DNA from: Microbacterium sp. LWO14-1.2
Lineage (GTDB): Bacteria > Actinomycetota > Actinomycetes > Actinomycetales > Microbacteriaceae
Length of the DNA stretch: 64,000 nucleotides
Direction: 5' to 3'
Assembly: GCF_038397715.1 (NCBI RefSeq)
Contig: NZ_CP151633.1
Span: 1,054,001 to 1,118,000, forward strand
Shown: positions 27,189-35,589 of the stretch, in pieces
Position numbering within the stretch: the first letter of the stretch is position 1
Layout: each line of letters starts with the position of its first letter
The notes under the pieces: generated by a model
What the model saw: the letters and a program-made list of their open reading frames with translations, nothing else
What the model was told of the DNA's origin: nothing
The model's database searches: none
Position numbers and translations under genes: made by a program

Positions 27189-28327
27189 TGTCATTTTTCT
27201 CTGTGCTTGACGCCGCGAAGGCCGCAGACCGGACTGACTTCGAAGTGAAGAAGTTGCACCTCAATCTGTGGTCCCTCGCGGCGCTCGGAATTCACCGCCG
27301 AATGTTTGTCCTCGATGTCGGACTGCTCATCGAGGCCAAGACGAAGAACGTCGGTCAGATCACTCTCGCTCTCCCTTTCGACACTTTGGCACCGTCAAGC
27401 CTTCATTCGAAGGTGCTTGACCGTAAGCTTGCTGGCCTCATCTTCGACCGTGAGGTCAGCTTCGACGGCGACAAGGTCACCTACGGAAGCACCACATTCA
27501 CCGCGCTGGAAGCGATGACGCAGATGGCGACGAAGGTCGATGCGTTCACACAGCGCGGCTTCTCGCTGTGGGACATCCCGCTGACGAAAGAGATTCAGAA
27601 GGGGGATTCTGCGTACATTCGAGTCCGTTTCCCCATCAGCGGCATCGGCCGAACCTGGCAGTGGACGAAATCTCGCCTCGTGAGGAACGGCGCGATCTTC
27701 GACTTCCGCATCTCCGATATTCGCAGTTCTCAGAAGGTCGCTGGCGGCTCGCAGCTGATCGACCGTATCCGGCCGATCCGTTCGGTCGCCGCGTTCGTGA
27801 TGGCCCCGATCTGGCTCCATGCAGCGACGCTGCACCCGGAACCGGCGTACATCCGGTTGCTCGAGGGGAACGTCTGGTCTGACTACCTCGAGCGGTCGCC
27901 GGAACTGTCGCGCAGGTCTCGTCTCGTCGTGTACTACTGGCGAGAAGAGCCCGCCCCGGGTAAACCCATCACCACGCAGAACCCGATGCGCGCATTCGCC
28001 CAGTTCCGCGTTACGGCGAGATCCTCTGCGATTCGCACGGCCCTTATCGCGTCCCCCGTCCTCGCGTTCGTCGTCTGGGGACTCTTCGGTGTGCCCGTGC
28101 GAGCCGAGATCGTCCAGTGGTGGAATGAGACGTGGGCAGCTATTACCGGCTTCATCGCGCCGAACGGGGTCGCAATCATCTCGGTTGCTGTTGGTATCGC
28201 AGTGATCGCCGCCATACTGCGTCTCGTGGGGTGGTCGAAGAGCATCGGCCGCTGGGTCAAGACACGGTTCCACGATTTCGAGCAGTGGTTGTTTCACTTT
28301 CTCCGCGACGTCGGGCCCCGAGACTGA
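27188..28327 (+). CDS. Membrane-anchored protein with two C-terminal TM helices (candidate effector)
   Basis: 379 residues; ATG 27188 overlaps the preceding stop by one base (TAATG). The N-terminal ~280 residues are soluble (NLWSLAALGIHRRMFVLDVG, DKVTYGSTTFTALEAM, AFVMAPIWLHAATLHPEP). They are followed by two hydrophobic helices at about 284-304 (ALIASPVLAFVVWGLFGV) and 326-347 (VAIISVAVGIAVIAAILRLV) and a basic amphipathic tail. Unrecognised. Bacterial abortive-infection effectors often have two TM helices that disrupt the membrane when triggered, so this is the likely effector of the operon; an alternative is a membrane receptor. Confidence 0.72.
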   Translation: MSFFSVLDAAKAADRTDFEVKKLHLNLWSLAALGIHRRMFVLDVGLLIEAKTKNVGQITLALPFDTLAPSSLHSKVLDRKLAGLIFDREVSFDGDKVTYGSTTFTALEAMTQMATKVDAFTQRGFSLWDIPLTKEIQKGDSAYIRVRFPISGIGRTWQWTKSRLVRNGAIFDFRISDIRSSQKVAGGSQLIDRIRPIRSVAAFVMAPIWLHAATLHPEPAYIRLLEGNVWSDYLERSPELSRRSRLVVYYWREEPAPGKPITTQNPMRAFAQFRVTARSSAIRTALIASPVLAFVVWGLFGVPVRAEIVQWWNETWAAITGFIAPNGVAIISVAVGIAVIAAILRLVGWSKSIGRWVKTRFHDFEQWLFHFLRDVGPRD

Positions 28328-28630
28328 GTCGCAGGCTCAGTGCGCTGGTCGCAATCAGAACACTCGACGGTGCAAGTGCTCCGCCACACAGCCCGACTTG
28401 GTATGGGCCGGCTTAGCTCCGTCACGTGCCCCGGGGTTGTCACCCTCGCGACGTGTCCGCAGAAACTCGAGCGACTGCGGATCGTTTCAACGGCCCATGT
28501 GCTGTGCGCTCACGCTCTATCGCCGCGGAGAAGTAGGGGAAAGACCAGCGAGCGGCGGCGCGGCTGCCATGTCGCGCGCCGCGCTCTGGATCATCGGACT
28601 CGGAAGGGGTGACTCCGTGACGCTCGTCGG
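28328..28630. other. Non-coding gap between convergent genes
   Basis: 303 bp between the membrane protein stop and the acetyltransferase stop. Open frames here (for example 28340-28612 plus) are Arg/Ser-rich and unlike real genes. The only structure seen is a 9-bp inverted pair CGCGCTCTG (28580-28588) and CAGAGCGCG (28632-28640), a weak candidate bidirectional terminator with a long loop. Confidence 0.5.
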
Positions 28631-29110
28631 TCAGAGCGCGCGGCTGTAGACGTCCTCGTCGCGACCCACGCCGTACCGATCTCTTTCAGTGGCGATGCGC
28701 ACAAACCTGCGTGAAGAGAGCAAGGGGGACAGCTCGTCCCTCACCGTCGTCGCCCCAGTGATGTAAACCTCGGTACATTCCGCCTGCTGGGCGCGCAGGA
28801 GCGCAGCGTCAAGCAGCGTGCGTCCGACGCCGGCGCCTCGATGCCCAGGAGCAACGTACAGCGTCGAAACCTTGAATCGGTGGGCATCTTTGGCGATGCC
28901 GAGCATCACTCCGACGAGCGTGCCAGCGTGGTCACGCACCAAGTGAGCGACGGCTTTGCCCTCGTCGATAAGTCGAAGTCGGGCATCAAGCCACTGCTCG
29001 CCACCCGGATACAGGACGGGGAGGAAGTCCAGAAGCTCCCGTACGTCTGAATGCCAGCTGTTGTCGTTCGCGTGGTTCAGTTGGAGACGGGGCGGAAGAA
29101 GTCTCGTCAT
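28631..29110 (-). CDS. GNAT family N-acetyltransferase
   Basis: 159 residues from ATG 29110 (GAAGGTG upstream); the longer frame to 29311 is not protein-like. The acetyl-CoA site is STLYVAPGHRGAGVGRTLLD, the GNAT motif A with R/Q-x2-G-x-G/A. A substrate region (EVYITGATTVRDELSPLL) follows. The target is unknown. It lies alone at the right side of the island, convergent with the three-gene system. Confidence 0.82.
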   Translation of the reverse strand: MTRLLPPRLQLNHANDNSWHSDVRELLDFLPVLYPGGEQWLDARLRLIDEGKAVAHLVRDHAGTLVGVMLGIAKDAHRFKVSTLYVAPGHRGAGVGRTLLDAALLRAQQAECTEVYITGATTVRDELSPLLSSRRFVRIATERDRYGVGRDEDVYSRAL

Positions 29111-29472
29111 TACATCACCTTCAATCGACTCACTTCGAATGATAGCTGCTCGTTCATATGAGCGACCGGCGGAAACGTGGGTACGCTGCATATCCCGCAC
29201 ATCCTCGCCGGCTGCCGACGGCAGTCCATCAACGATAGCGGTTGCCGGGGACGTTTCGTCAGGCGTGTCGCCTGCGTGCGCCACGTCCCTCAGTTCCGGG
29301 TTTCTTGACATGCTTTGCTATGCGCGTCGTGGGATCCGAGAACCCGCGCACCCGTCCTCACCACCGCATGTCGCACTACCGCCCCACTGAGGCGGTCAGG
29401 CGGGGAGCCCGAAGGGCAAAGCCCGCCCAAGGCTCTAGACATCAGGCCACGCGGTTTCCCATCAAGCAGCGG
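29111..29472. other. Non-coding gap between GNAT start and merR stop
   Basis: 362 bp. The left part must hold the acetyltransferase promoter. The right part holds GC-rich hairpins (29378-29427). Frames in this region are Arg/Pro-rich and lack ribosome-binding sites. Just right of it begins the merR 3' end, which is the probable right junction of the island. Confidence 0.5.
29378..29427 (-). terminator. Hairpin pair downstream of xre-merR operon
   Basis: Two stems lie in the direction of transcription after the merR stop at 29473: GGCGGG ... CCCGCC (29399-29427, enclosing a GCCC-GAA-GGGC stem) and ACCGCC-N7-GGCGGT (29378-29396). No long T-run is present, as is usual in this GC-rich lineage. 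Confidence 0.45.
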
Positions 29473-29862
29473 TCAGAAGCGCGCCAGAACGTCATCGACA
29501 CCAGCGCGGAAGCGCGGGCACGTTGCGATGTCATGAGAACGGCAGTTCATCGCGTGCTCCGTCATCTCGCGCGACCGCCGCATGTCTTCCATGCGGCGGT
29601 CGATGTCGTCCAGATGCTGCTGCAGGACCTCGTGACGCTCGCGCGCCCCGTCGTCGAGCATCACCGCGATCTGCTTCAACGTCATCCCCGAAGCCTGGCT
29701 GCGCTGGATGACAGCGATCCGCACGACCTGGTCCTCGTCGTACCTACGTCGACCGGCCGAATCGCGCTCCGGGAGGAGCAGCCCAACGGTCTCCCAGTGG
29801 CGGAGGACATTGGTAGGCAAGCTCATCACGCGGGCGACGTCGCCGATGCTCCTAAGCTTCAC
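29473..29862 (-). CDS. MerR family transcriptional regulator (complete copy)
   Basis: 129 residues, GTG start overlapping the stop of the XRE gene by 11 nt. Complete MerR layout: SIGDVARVMSLPTNVLRHWE winged HTH, RRYDEDQVVRIAVIQ, a coiled-coil dimer helix (HEVLQQHLDDIDRRMEDM) and a C-terminal region with two Cys (NCRSHDIATCPRF). The two Cys could bind metal or sense redox state. The flavoprotein promoter at 30341 has the geometry of a MerR target, so it is the likely regulated gene. It is about 82% identical to the truncated copy at 14465. Confidence 0.9.
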   Translation of the reverse strand: MKLRSIGDVARVMSLPTNVLRHWETVGLLLPERDSAGRRRYDEDQVVRIAVIQRSQASGMTLKQIAVMLDDGARERHEVLQQHLDDIDRRMEDMRRSREMTEHAMNCRSHDIATCPRFRAGVDDVLARF

Positions 29863-30166
29863 TGGTCAGCCCCTCGTCGGAGCGCGCAGGCCACAGCGAG
29901 GTGTTCAACGCCTCCTCAAGGAGAGTGATCGTCCGCAAGTCGGGCCAGCGAGCCCCAGACAGAATGTTGCGGATCGTCCCCTCGTCGATGCCCGCATCGT
30001 CGGCGATGGATCGTACGCTCGCGTTGCTGACCTTGCGCTCTTCGTCGATGACGTGACGGAGGTTGTTCGCTAGTTGACGGGCTCTTTCCCCGGCGGTGTC
30101 CGGAGACGTGACATCCGGCCAGGAATCGGTGAGCTCTGAGGGCGCGTGGCGCGGGGACTTAGGCAT
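29852..30166 (-). CDS. XRE-like helix-turn-helix protein
   Basis: 104 residues. The C-terminal two thirds is a Cro/C1-type HTH: LANNLRHVIDEERKVSNASV, RSIADDAGIDEGTIRNILSG and WPDLRTITLLEEALNTSLWP. The N-terminal ~35 residues are disordered and Pro/Ser-rich. It is the first gene of an operon with merR (11-nt overlap). Exact 11-bp repeats upstream (30226, 30245) are candidate autoregulatory sites. Confidence 0.85.
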   Translation of the reverse strand: MPKSPRHAPSELTDSWPDVTSPDTAGERARQLANNLRHVIDEERKVSNASVRSIADDAGIDEGTIRNILSGARWPDLRTITLLEEALNTSLWPARSDEGLTSEA

Positions 30167-30223
30167 GGATACTTTCCAAAAGAGAGTGTAGAAATCGCGA
30201 ATTCACGTGGAGCAACTAGGTCA

Positions 30224-30255
30224 ACCTGGTGCAGGTAGGCGACGCTGGTGCAGGT
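30224..30255. promoter_or_regulatory. Repeated CTGGTGCAGGT sites upstream of the xre-merR operon
   Basis: CTGGTGCAGGT occurs exactly at 30226-30236 and 30245-30255, period 19 bp. The first is inside a palindrome ACCTG-GTG-CAGGT (30224-30236). Placement 60-90 bp upstream of the XRE start suits an autoregulator. Confidence 0.55.
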
Positions 30256-30340
30256 TGAAGGTTGTTTTGGCGCGGGTTGCGTGACGATTGACAATCGAAG
30301 CGACTCGCGACGTCGCCGACGGACCACGGATGCTCGCGAC

Positions 30341-30371
30341 TTGACTTCATGTCAACATGAAGTCACACACT
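30341..30371 (+). promoter_or_regulatory. MerR-type promoter with 19-bp spacer and central palindrome
   Basis: -35 TTGACT (30341-30346), then exactly 19 nt, then CACACT (30366-30371). A perfect dyad TGACTTCATG-TCAA-CATGAAGTCA covers 30342-30365. A 19-bp spacer carrying a dyad is the hallmark of MerR-controlled promoters, where the activator twists the DNA to align the boxes. The complete merR gene lies 480 bp away in the divergent operon. Confidence 0.75.
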
Positions 30372-30404
30372 GGGCGGGAAAGCAACTCCCCCGAGAGGAC
30401 ACCC

Positions 30405-31310
30405 ATGTACGACGCGATCGTGATCGGCGCCGGCCCCGCCGGGCTCCAGGCCGCCCTGACCCTCGGCCGGATGCACCGGTCGACCCTGCTGCTCGACTCC
30501 GGCGAGTACCGCAACGGCACCGTGCAGCACATGCACAACGTCATCGCGAACGACGGCACCCCGCCCGCCGAGTTCCGCGCGACGGCCCGCGCGCAACTGG
30601 CGGAGTACGCGGACGTCGAGATCCGCGACGTGGCCGTGCAGCGCGTCGCCGGCATCGCGGGCGACTTCGTAGTGTCGCTGCCGGGCGGCGCCTCGGCATC
30701 CGCTCGCACCGTGATCCTCGCGACGGGCATCGCCGACGACCTGCCCCCGGTCGAGGGGTTGGACGCCCTCTGGGGGCGCGGGGCGTTCTCCTGCCCGTTC
30801 TGCGACGGCCACGAGCACGCGGGCAGGCCCATCGCGGTGCTCGGAGCCGCCGCGAGGGCCGAGCACCTCATCGGCATGCTCGGACGCTTCGTCGGCGTGA
30901 TCACCGCTGTCCCCGTCGACGAGCCGTACACCGACGAAGAGGTCGCGTCGCTCGAAGCCCGCGGGGCGCGCGTGAGTCGCACGCCCGTGGACTCCGTGGG
31001 CCGCGCGGGCGATGACGTCGTCGTGCGCACCGCGGATGCCGAGCACGAGGTCGCGGGGATCTTCGTCGCCTCCGCTTCGATGCGTCAGCGCGCCCCGTTC
31101 GCCGCACAGCTCGGGCTCGGGATGCTGGAGTCCGGCGCGATCGGGATCGACGAGTTCGGACGCACTTCCGTGCCCGGGATCTTCGCCGCGGGTGACATCG
31201 CGCACCGCGCATCGCTGCCGGGTCCGATGGCCGCCGTCATGATGGCCGCGACCGCCGGGCAGCTCGCCGCGGTCGGCGTCATCCAGGACCTGATGGCGTC
31301 GGAAGCCTGA
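30405..31310 (+). CDS. NAD(P)/FAD-dependent oxidoreductase, thioredoxin reductase-like
   Basis: 301 residues from ATG 30405 (GAGAGGA upstream; the frame is open from 30357). FAD site AIVIGAGPAGLQAALTLGRM at the N-terminus, ATG motif (TVILATGIAD), redox pair CPFCDGHE, NAD(P) site region VLGAAARAEHLIG and a C-terminal GIFAAGDIAHRASLPGPM. The usual GxGxxA of the NAD(P) site is degenerate. It is shorter than canonical TrxB and probably serves another dithiol substrate. Predicted control is by the divergent MerR. Confidence 0.88.
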   Translation: MYDAIVIGAGPAGLQAALTLGRMHRSTLLLDSGEYRNGTVQHMHNVIANDGTPPAEFRATARAQLAEYADVEIRDVAVQRVAGIAGDFVVSLPGGASASARTVILATGIADDLPPVEGLDALWGRGAFSCPFCDGHEHAGRPIAVLGAAARAEHLIGMLGRFVGVITAVPVDEPYTDEEVASLEARGARVSRTPVDSVGRAGDDVVVRTADAEHEVAGIFVASASMRQRAPFAAQLGLGMLESGAIGIDEFGRTSVPGIFAAGDIAHRASLPGPMAAVMMAATAGQLAAVGVIQDLMASEA

Positions 31311-31312
31311 CC

Positions 31313-31429
31313 CGTTTCGTCTCGTCGCTGCGCTCCCCGCTCAACGACCCGCGGGAGGATGCCCCACGAGGGTCGTTGAGCGAGCGGAGCACCACCCGGG
31401 TCGTTGAGCGAGCGGAGCGAGACGAAACG
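31313..31429. terminator. REP-like inverted repeats between convergent genes
   Basis: CGTTTCGTCTCG (31313-31324) is the reverse complement of CGAGACGAAACG (31418-31429). Between them lie one inverted and two direct copies of GGTCGTTGAGCGAGCGGAGC. Genes converge here (flavoprotein plus, phosphatase minus), so the structure probably ends transcription from both sides. Same family as 9453 and 34378. Confidence 0.7.
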
Positions 31430-31451
31430 CGACACCGCACGCGGCACGCCG

Positions 31452-32081
31452 TCAGACGGCGCCGACGTCGACCGCGCCGCCCGTCGCGGCGGGCTCGGCA
31501 TACGCGACCTCGCGCCACACATCGCCGACGAGTTCGAACGACGTGACGCTCGAGAGCGCGCAGCGCCGGGTGCGCGGGTCGTGCCGCAGCGGCAGTCCCG
31601 CGACGCGCAGATGGGTGATCCAGATCGGCGCCTGGTGCGAGACCATCACGAGGTCTCCCCCGTCGGAGGCGTTCCAGGCCTCGGCCATGAGTCCCGTCAT
31701 CCGCTCGGCGATCGAGGCGTACGGCTCGCCCCAGCTCGGCAGCGACGGCTGTCGCAGATGCCACCAGTTCAGCGGGTTGAGCAGAGACCGCTTCATCTGC
31801 GTGCCCTCGAAGACGTTGGTCGGCTCGATCAGCCGCACGTCGATCTCGGGCACGAGGTCGAAGCGCTCTGCGAACGGCTCGGCCGACTCCTGGGTGCGCT
31901 CCAACGGCGAGCAGAACAGTCCGCTCATGGGGCGGTCGAGCCCGGCGACGTACTCGGCGGCGGCGCTCGCCATCTTCCGCCCTGCGCGGCTCAGGTGGTA
32001 GTCGGGCAGTCGCCCGTACAGCACCCGCGCGGGGTTGTGCACCTCGCCGTGTCGGACCAGGTGCAGTCGCGAGGCCGGCAC
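31452..32081 (-). CDS. Histidine phosphatase family protein
   Basis: 209 residues. LHLVRHGEVHNPARVLYGRL holds the catalytic RHG at the N-terminus; further active-site elements are FCSPLERTQESA (Arg), a conserved Glu region (LIEPTNVFEG) and the second His in VMVSHQAP. The fold acts on phosphorylated sugars, nucleotides or proteins; the substrate is unknown. It starts 1 nt after the stop of the small membrane protein at 32083, so the two share a transcript. Confidence 0.88.
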   Translation of the reverse strand: MPASRLHLVRHGEVHNPARVLYGRLPDYHLSRAGRKMASAAAEYVAGLDRPMSGLFCSPLERTQESAEPFAERFDLVPEIDVRLIEPTNVFEGTQMKRSLLNPLNWWHLRQPSLPSWGEPYASIAERMTGLMAEAWNASDGGDLVMVSHQAPIWITHLRVAGLPLRHDPRTRRCALSSVTSFELVGDVWREVAYAEPAATGGAVDVGAV

Positions 32082-32082
32082 G

Positions 32083-32457
32083 TCAGGCCTTGCTGTAGCG
32101 CGACTCGCCGAAGCCCAGGATCAGGTAGCCGATGTACGGGAAGACGAAGAGCAGGAAGAACGAGAACAGCCCGCCCTTGCCGAACCGCTCGCCGAGCTTG
32201 ATGGCGACGATGATGCCGAAGACGAACCCGACGACGGGGATGAGATAGAGCAGCGCGAACCATCCGGACATCCCGGCGATCTTGACGAGGAAGACCACGT
32301 TCACGATCGGGATGATCGCGAGGATGCCGGGGTACCCCGCCTTCGTGAACACCTTCCAGAGGCCGATGACGACGAGGATGTAGAAGACGAGGGCGATGAG
32401 GCCCGTGGTTCCCGAGAAGATCGATGCGTACAGGTCGGAGATGCCGTTGCGGTCCAT
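32083..32457 (-). CDS. DUF5684-like small membrane protein
   Basis: 124 residues with four hydrophobic segments (LIALVFYILVVIGLWKVF; YPGILAIIPIVNVVFLVKIA; FALLYLIPVVGFVFGIIVAI; GGLFSFFLLFVFPYIGYLIL). The GWYAIIPIYN-like core is that of DUF5684 proteins, function unknown. Divergent from aspS and upstream of the histidine phosphatase. Confidence 0.75.
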   Translation of the reverse strand: MDRNGISDLYASIFSGTTGLIALVFYILVVIGLWKVFTKAGYPGILAIIPIVNVVFLVKIAGMSGWFALLYLIPVVGFVFGIIVAIKLGERFGKGGLFSFFLLFVFPYIGYLILGFGESRYSKA

Positions 32458-32573
32458 GGTGCGCCTTTCTGTCGTGGCGATCCTACTGACCGATATGCAG
32501 CGGGCCGGGGAGGCGATGCCCGCCCACGTAGAATGGGCGGGTTCACCATCTCCCAGATCAGGAGGAATCCTCC

Positions 32574-34355
32574 GTGCTTCGCACTCACTCCGCCGGCTCC
32601 CTGCGAGCCGAGCACATCGGCCAGACCGTCACCCTCACCGGGTGGGTGGATCGCCGTCGTGATCACGGAGGAGTCGCGTTCATCGATCTGCGGGACGCAT
32701 CGGGCATCGCCCAGGTCGTTATCCGCGACGAGGAGATCGCGCACCCGCTGCGCAACGAGTTCGTGCTCAAGGTCACGGGCGAGGTGTCCCGCCGCCCCGA
32801 CGGCAACGAGAACCCGAACCTCCCGACCGGTGAGATCGAGGTCATCGCCACCGACGTCGTGGTCCTCAACGAGTCCGCTCCCCTGCCGTTCCAGGTGTCG
32901 ACGGCGCTCGCCGAGACCGAGAACGTCGGCGAGGAGGCCCGCCTCAAGTACCGCTATCTCGACCTGCGGCGCCCCGCCGCGGCATCCGCTCTGCGCCTGC
33001 GTTCCGACGTGTACAAGGCGATCCGCGACGTGCTGCACGCCGAGGACTTCACCGAGGTCGAGACCCCGACCCTCACGCGCTCGACGCCGGAGGGCGCCCG
33101 CGACTTCGTCGTGCCGGCGCGCCTGCACCCCGGCAGCTGGTACGCGCTGCCGCAGTCGCCGCAGCTGTTCAAGCAGCTGCTCATGGTCGGCGGCGTGGAG
33201 AAGTACTTCCAGATCGCCCGCTGCTACCGCGACGAGGACTTCCGCGCTGACCGTCAGCCGGAGTTCACGCAGCTCGACATCGAGATGAGCTTCGTCGAGC
33301 AGGAAGACGTCATCGCGCTCATGGAGCGCCTCGTCGTCGCGATGTGGAAGACGATCGGCGTCGAAGTGCAGACTCCGCTGCCGCGCATGACCTACGCCGA
33401 GGCGATGTCGAAGTACGGCTCCGACAAGCCCGACCTGCGCTTCGGTCTCGAGCTCGTCGAGGCGACCGAGTACTTCGCAGACACCCCGTTCCGCGTGTTC
33501 CAGGCCGAGTACGTCGGCGCGGTGCGCATGCCCGGCGGCGCGAGCCAGCCGCGCAAGCAGCTCGACGCCTGGCAGGACTGGGCCAAGCAGCGCGGCGCCC
33601 GCGGCCTCGCGTACGTGCTCTTCAACGAGGACGGCACGCTCGGCGGCCCCGCCGCGAAGAACCTGTCCGAGGCCGAGCAGGCGGGCCTCGCCGAGTTCGT
33701 CGGCGCCGAGCCGGGGGACTGCGTGTTCTTCGCCGCCGGCGCCACGAAGGAGAGCCGGGCGCTGCTCGGCGCCGCCCGCGTCGAGATCGGTCGCCGCCTC
33801 GGGTACCTGAATCCCGACGAGTTCGCGTTCACCTGGGTCGTCGACGCCCCGATGTTCGAGCCGGCGGCGGATGCCGTGGCCTCGGGCGACGTCGCGGTCG
33901 GCGCTGGCGCCTGGACCGCCGTGCACCACGCCTTCACGGGTCCGAAGCCGGAGTTCGAGGACACCTTCGACACCGACCCCGGCTCCGCCCTCGCCTATGC
34001 GTACGACATCGTGTGCAACGGCTCGGAGCTCGGCGGCGGGTCCATCCGCATCCACCGCGAAGACATCCAGAAGCGGGTCTTCGAGGTCATGGGCCTCAGC
34101 GACGAGCTGGCCAAGGAGCAGTTCGGCTTCCTGCTGGACGCCTTCAAGTTCGGCGCCCCGCCGCACGGCGGCATCGCCCTCGGCATGGACCGCGTGCTGC
34201 AGCACCTGTCGAAGACGGAGTCGATCCGCGAGGTCATCGCCTTCCCGAAGTCGGGCAACGGCTTCGACCCGCTCACCGCGGCTCCCGCGCCCATCACGGC
34301 CGAGCAGCGCGCCGAGGCGGGCGTGGACTTCGAGCCGGAGGATGCCGAGGCCTGA
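32574..34355 (+). CDS. aspS: Aspartyl-tRNA synthetase
   Basis: 593 residues, GTG start with AGGAGGAAT upstream. N-terminal OB anticodon domain ([20 protein letters not shown]), class II catalytic core with motif 2 [20 protein letters not shown], a GAD insert domain (about 290-420) and motif 3 [13 protein letters not shown], ending in [13 protein letters not shown]. The long bacterial form attaches Asp to tRNA-Asp. In actinobacteria it may be non-discriminating (also Asp-tRNA-Asn) if no AsnRS exists, which cannot be told from this window. Confidence 0.96.
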   Translation: MLRTHSAGSLRAEHIGQTVTLTGWVDRRRDHGGVAFIDLRDASGIAQVVIRDEEIAHPLRNEFVLKVTGEVSRRPDGNENPNLPTGEIEVIATDVVVLNESAPLPFQVSTALAETENVGEEARLKYRYLDLRRPAAASALRLRSDVYKAIRDVLHAEDFTEVETPTLTRSTPEGARDFVVPARLHPGSWYALPQSPQLFKQLLMVGGVEKYFQIARCYRDEDFRADRQPEFTQLDIEMSFVEQEDVIALMERLVVAMWKTIGVEVQTPLPRMTYAEAMSKYGSDKPDLRFGLELVEATEYFADTPFRVFQAEYVGAVRMPGGASQPRKQLDAWQDWAKQRGARGLAYVLFNEDGTLGGPAAKNLSEAEQAGLAEFVGAEPGDCVFFAAGATKESRALLGAARVEIGRRLGYLNPDEFAFTWVVDAPMFEPAADAVASGDVAVGAGAWTAVHHAFTGPKPEFEDTFDTDPGSALAYAYDIVCNGSELGGGSIRIHREDIQKRVFEVMGLSDELAKEQFGFLLDAFKFGAPPHGGIALGMDRVLQHLSKTESIREVIAFPKSGNGFDPLTAAPAPITAEQRAEAGVDFEPEDAEA

Positions 34356-34377
34356 CCCGGCACCCTCGCTCCACCTC

Positions 34378-34504
34378 GGTCGTTGAGCGACACTTCGACT
34401 CGCTTCGCTCGCTCAGTGCGGGTCTCCGCGAGACGAAACGCGGTGAGACGCTCTGTGCGTCTCACCGCGTTTCGTCTCGTCGCTGCGCTCCTCGCTCAAC
34501 GACG
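34378..34504. terminator. REP-derived hairpin between convergent aspS and TauE-like gene
   Basis: A perfect 23-bp inverted repeat with a 5-nt loop: arms 34429-34451 and 34457-34479 (each containing GAGACGAAACGCGGTGAGAC or its complement). It is flanked by opposed GTCGTTGAGCGA units at the outer ends. It lies between convergent genes and should act as a strong bidirectional terminator. Confidence 0.8.
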
Positions 34505-34519
34505 GGGATCCGGCGCACG

Positions 34520-35347
34520 TCAGCGCAGCGACGCCATCGCGGGGACGATGTTCTCGTTCCATACGTCGACGCCGAGCTTCGCGATGAGCGCGACGACCAC
34601 GAGCAGGAACACGACGCGGATGAACGTCGCGCCGCGCGAGATCGCCATCCGCGATCCGAGATAGCTGCCCGCGACGTTCGCGATCGCGAGGATGCCGCCG
34701 AGCAGCCACAGCACGGCACCGTGCGGGATGAACAGCAGCAGCGCTCCGGTGTTCGTGGCGAGGTTCACGATCTTGGCCTTCGCGCTCGCCTGCAGGAAGT
34801 CGTAGCCGAGCAGCGCGACGAGCGAGATCACGAGGAACGTGCCCGTCCCTGGGCCGATGAGCCCGTCGTAGAACCCGATCACGAGCCCCGCCAGCCCCGC
34901 CATGATGTGGTGCCTGTGCCCGGAGAACCGCAGCTTCGTGGCCGCCCCCATCTGCGGGCGGAACGCCGTGAACAGCGCGACCGCGAGCAGCGCGACGACG
35001 ATGATGGGCTTGAACGCCGCTGCCGGCAGCACAGTGGCGACGGCCGCGCCGCCGAAGGATCCGGCGAGCGCGATCACCGCCATCGGCAGCGCCGTGCGGA
35101 TGTCGGGTTTCGCGCGTCGGTAGTACGTCACGCTGCTCGTCGCGGTGCCGAACACCGAGGCGAGCTTGTTCGTCGCAAGAGCCTGGATCGGCGAGATCCC
35201 CGGGATCAGCAGGAGCGCCGGGAGCTGCAGCAGTCCCCCGCCTCCGACGACGGCATCGATCCACCCGGCGGCGAAGGCCGCGACGACGATGAGGATCAGC
35301 GTGCCCCAGGTGAGCTGCTCCAGCCCGAGCACACTGCCGATGTCCAT
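34520..35347 (-). CDS. Sulfite exporter TauE/SafE family (UPF0721) membrane protein
   Basis: 275 residues, about eight TM helices. Family signatures: AAGWIDAVVGGGGLLQLPAL in TM1-2 and GFYDGLIGPGTGTFL at the start of the second half. Members export sulfite, sulfoacetate or other organic anions. Single gene, convergent with aspS. Confidence 0.87.
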   Translation of the reverse strand: MDIGSVLGLEQLTWGTLILIVVAAFAAGWIDAVVGGGGLLQLPALLLIPGISPIQALATNKLASVFGTATSSVTYYRRAKPDIRTALPMAVIALAGSFGGAAVATVLPAAAFKPIIVVALLAVALFTAFRPQMGAATKLRFSGHRHHIMAGLAGLVIGFYDGLIGPGTGTFLVISLVALLGYDFLQASAKAKIVNLATNTGALLLFIPHGAVLWLLGGILAIANVAGSYLGSRMAISRGATFIRVVFLLVVVALIAKLGVDVWNENIVPAMASLR

Positions 35348-35589
35348 CCCTCCAGGATGTCAGACCGCGAGGGCGCACCAGCGACGCCACCCGCGGCGAG
35401 TGGCCCCATGTCCGGCATCCTGCATCTCTGCGCACAGCTGTCCTGACGGCGCACCACGCCGCACCGGATCGGCCATGAACCGGACACCGTTCGTTCACCC
35501 ACCCCCGCACGATCGGCAACGTGGGAGCCGTAGTTTCCTCTCGCAACCCGAATACCGGCACACAGCGCCGGATACCGAGAGGACACCCC

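Noticed and set aside
28340..28649. Overlapping plus-strand ORFs in the gap after the membrane protein
   Set aside because: Arg/Ser-rich, no ribosome-binding sites, no recognisable motif.
29111..29311. N-terminal extension of the island GNAT
   Set aside because: Not similar to GNAT N-termini; ATG 29110 has GAAGGTG upstream and gives normal family length.
35348..35589. Possible riboswitch before the ABC importer
   Set aside because: No TPP, cobalamin or similar consensus core (for example no CUGAGA element) could be found by eye.
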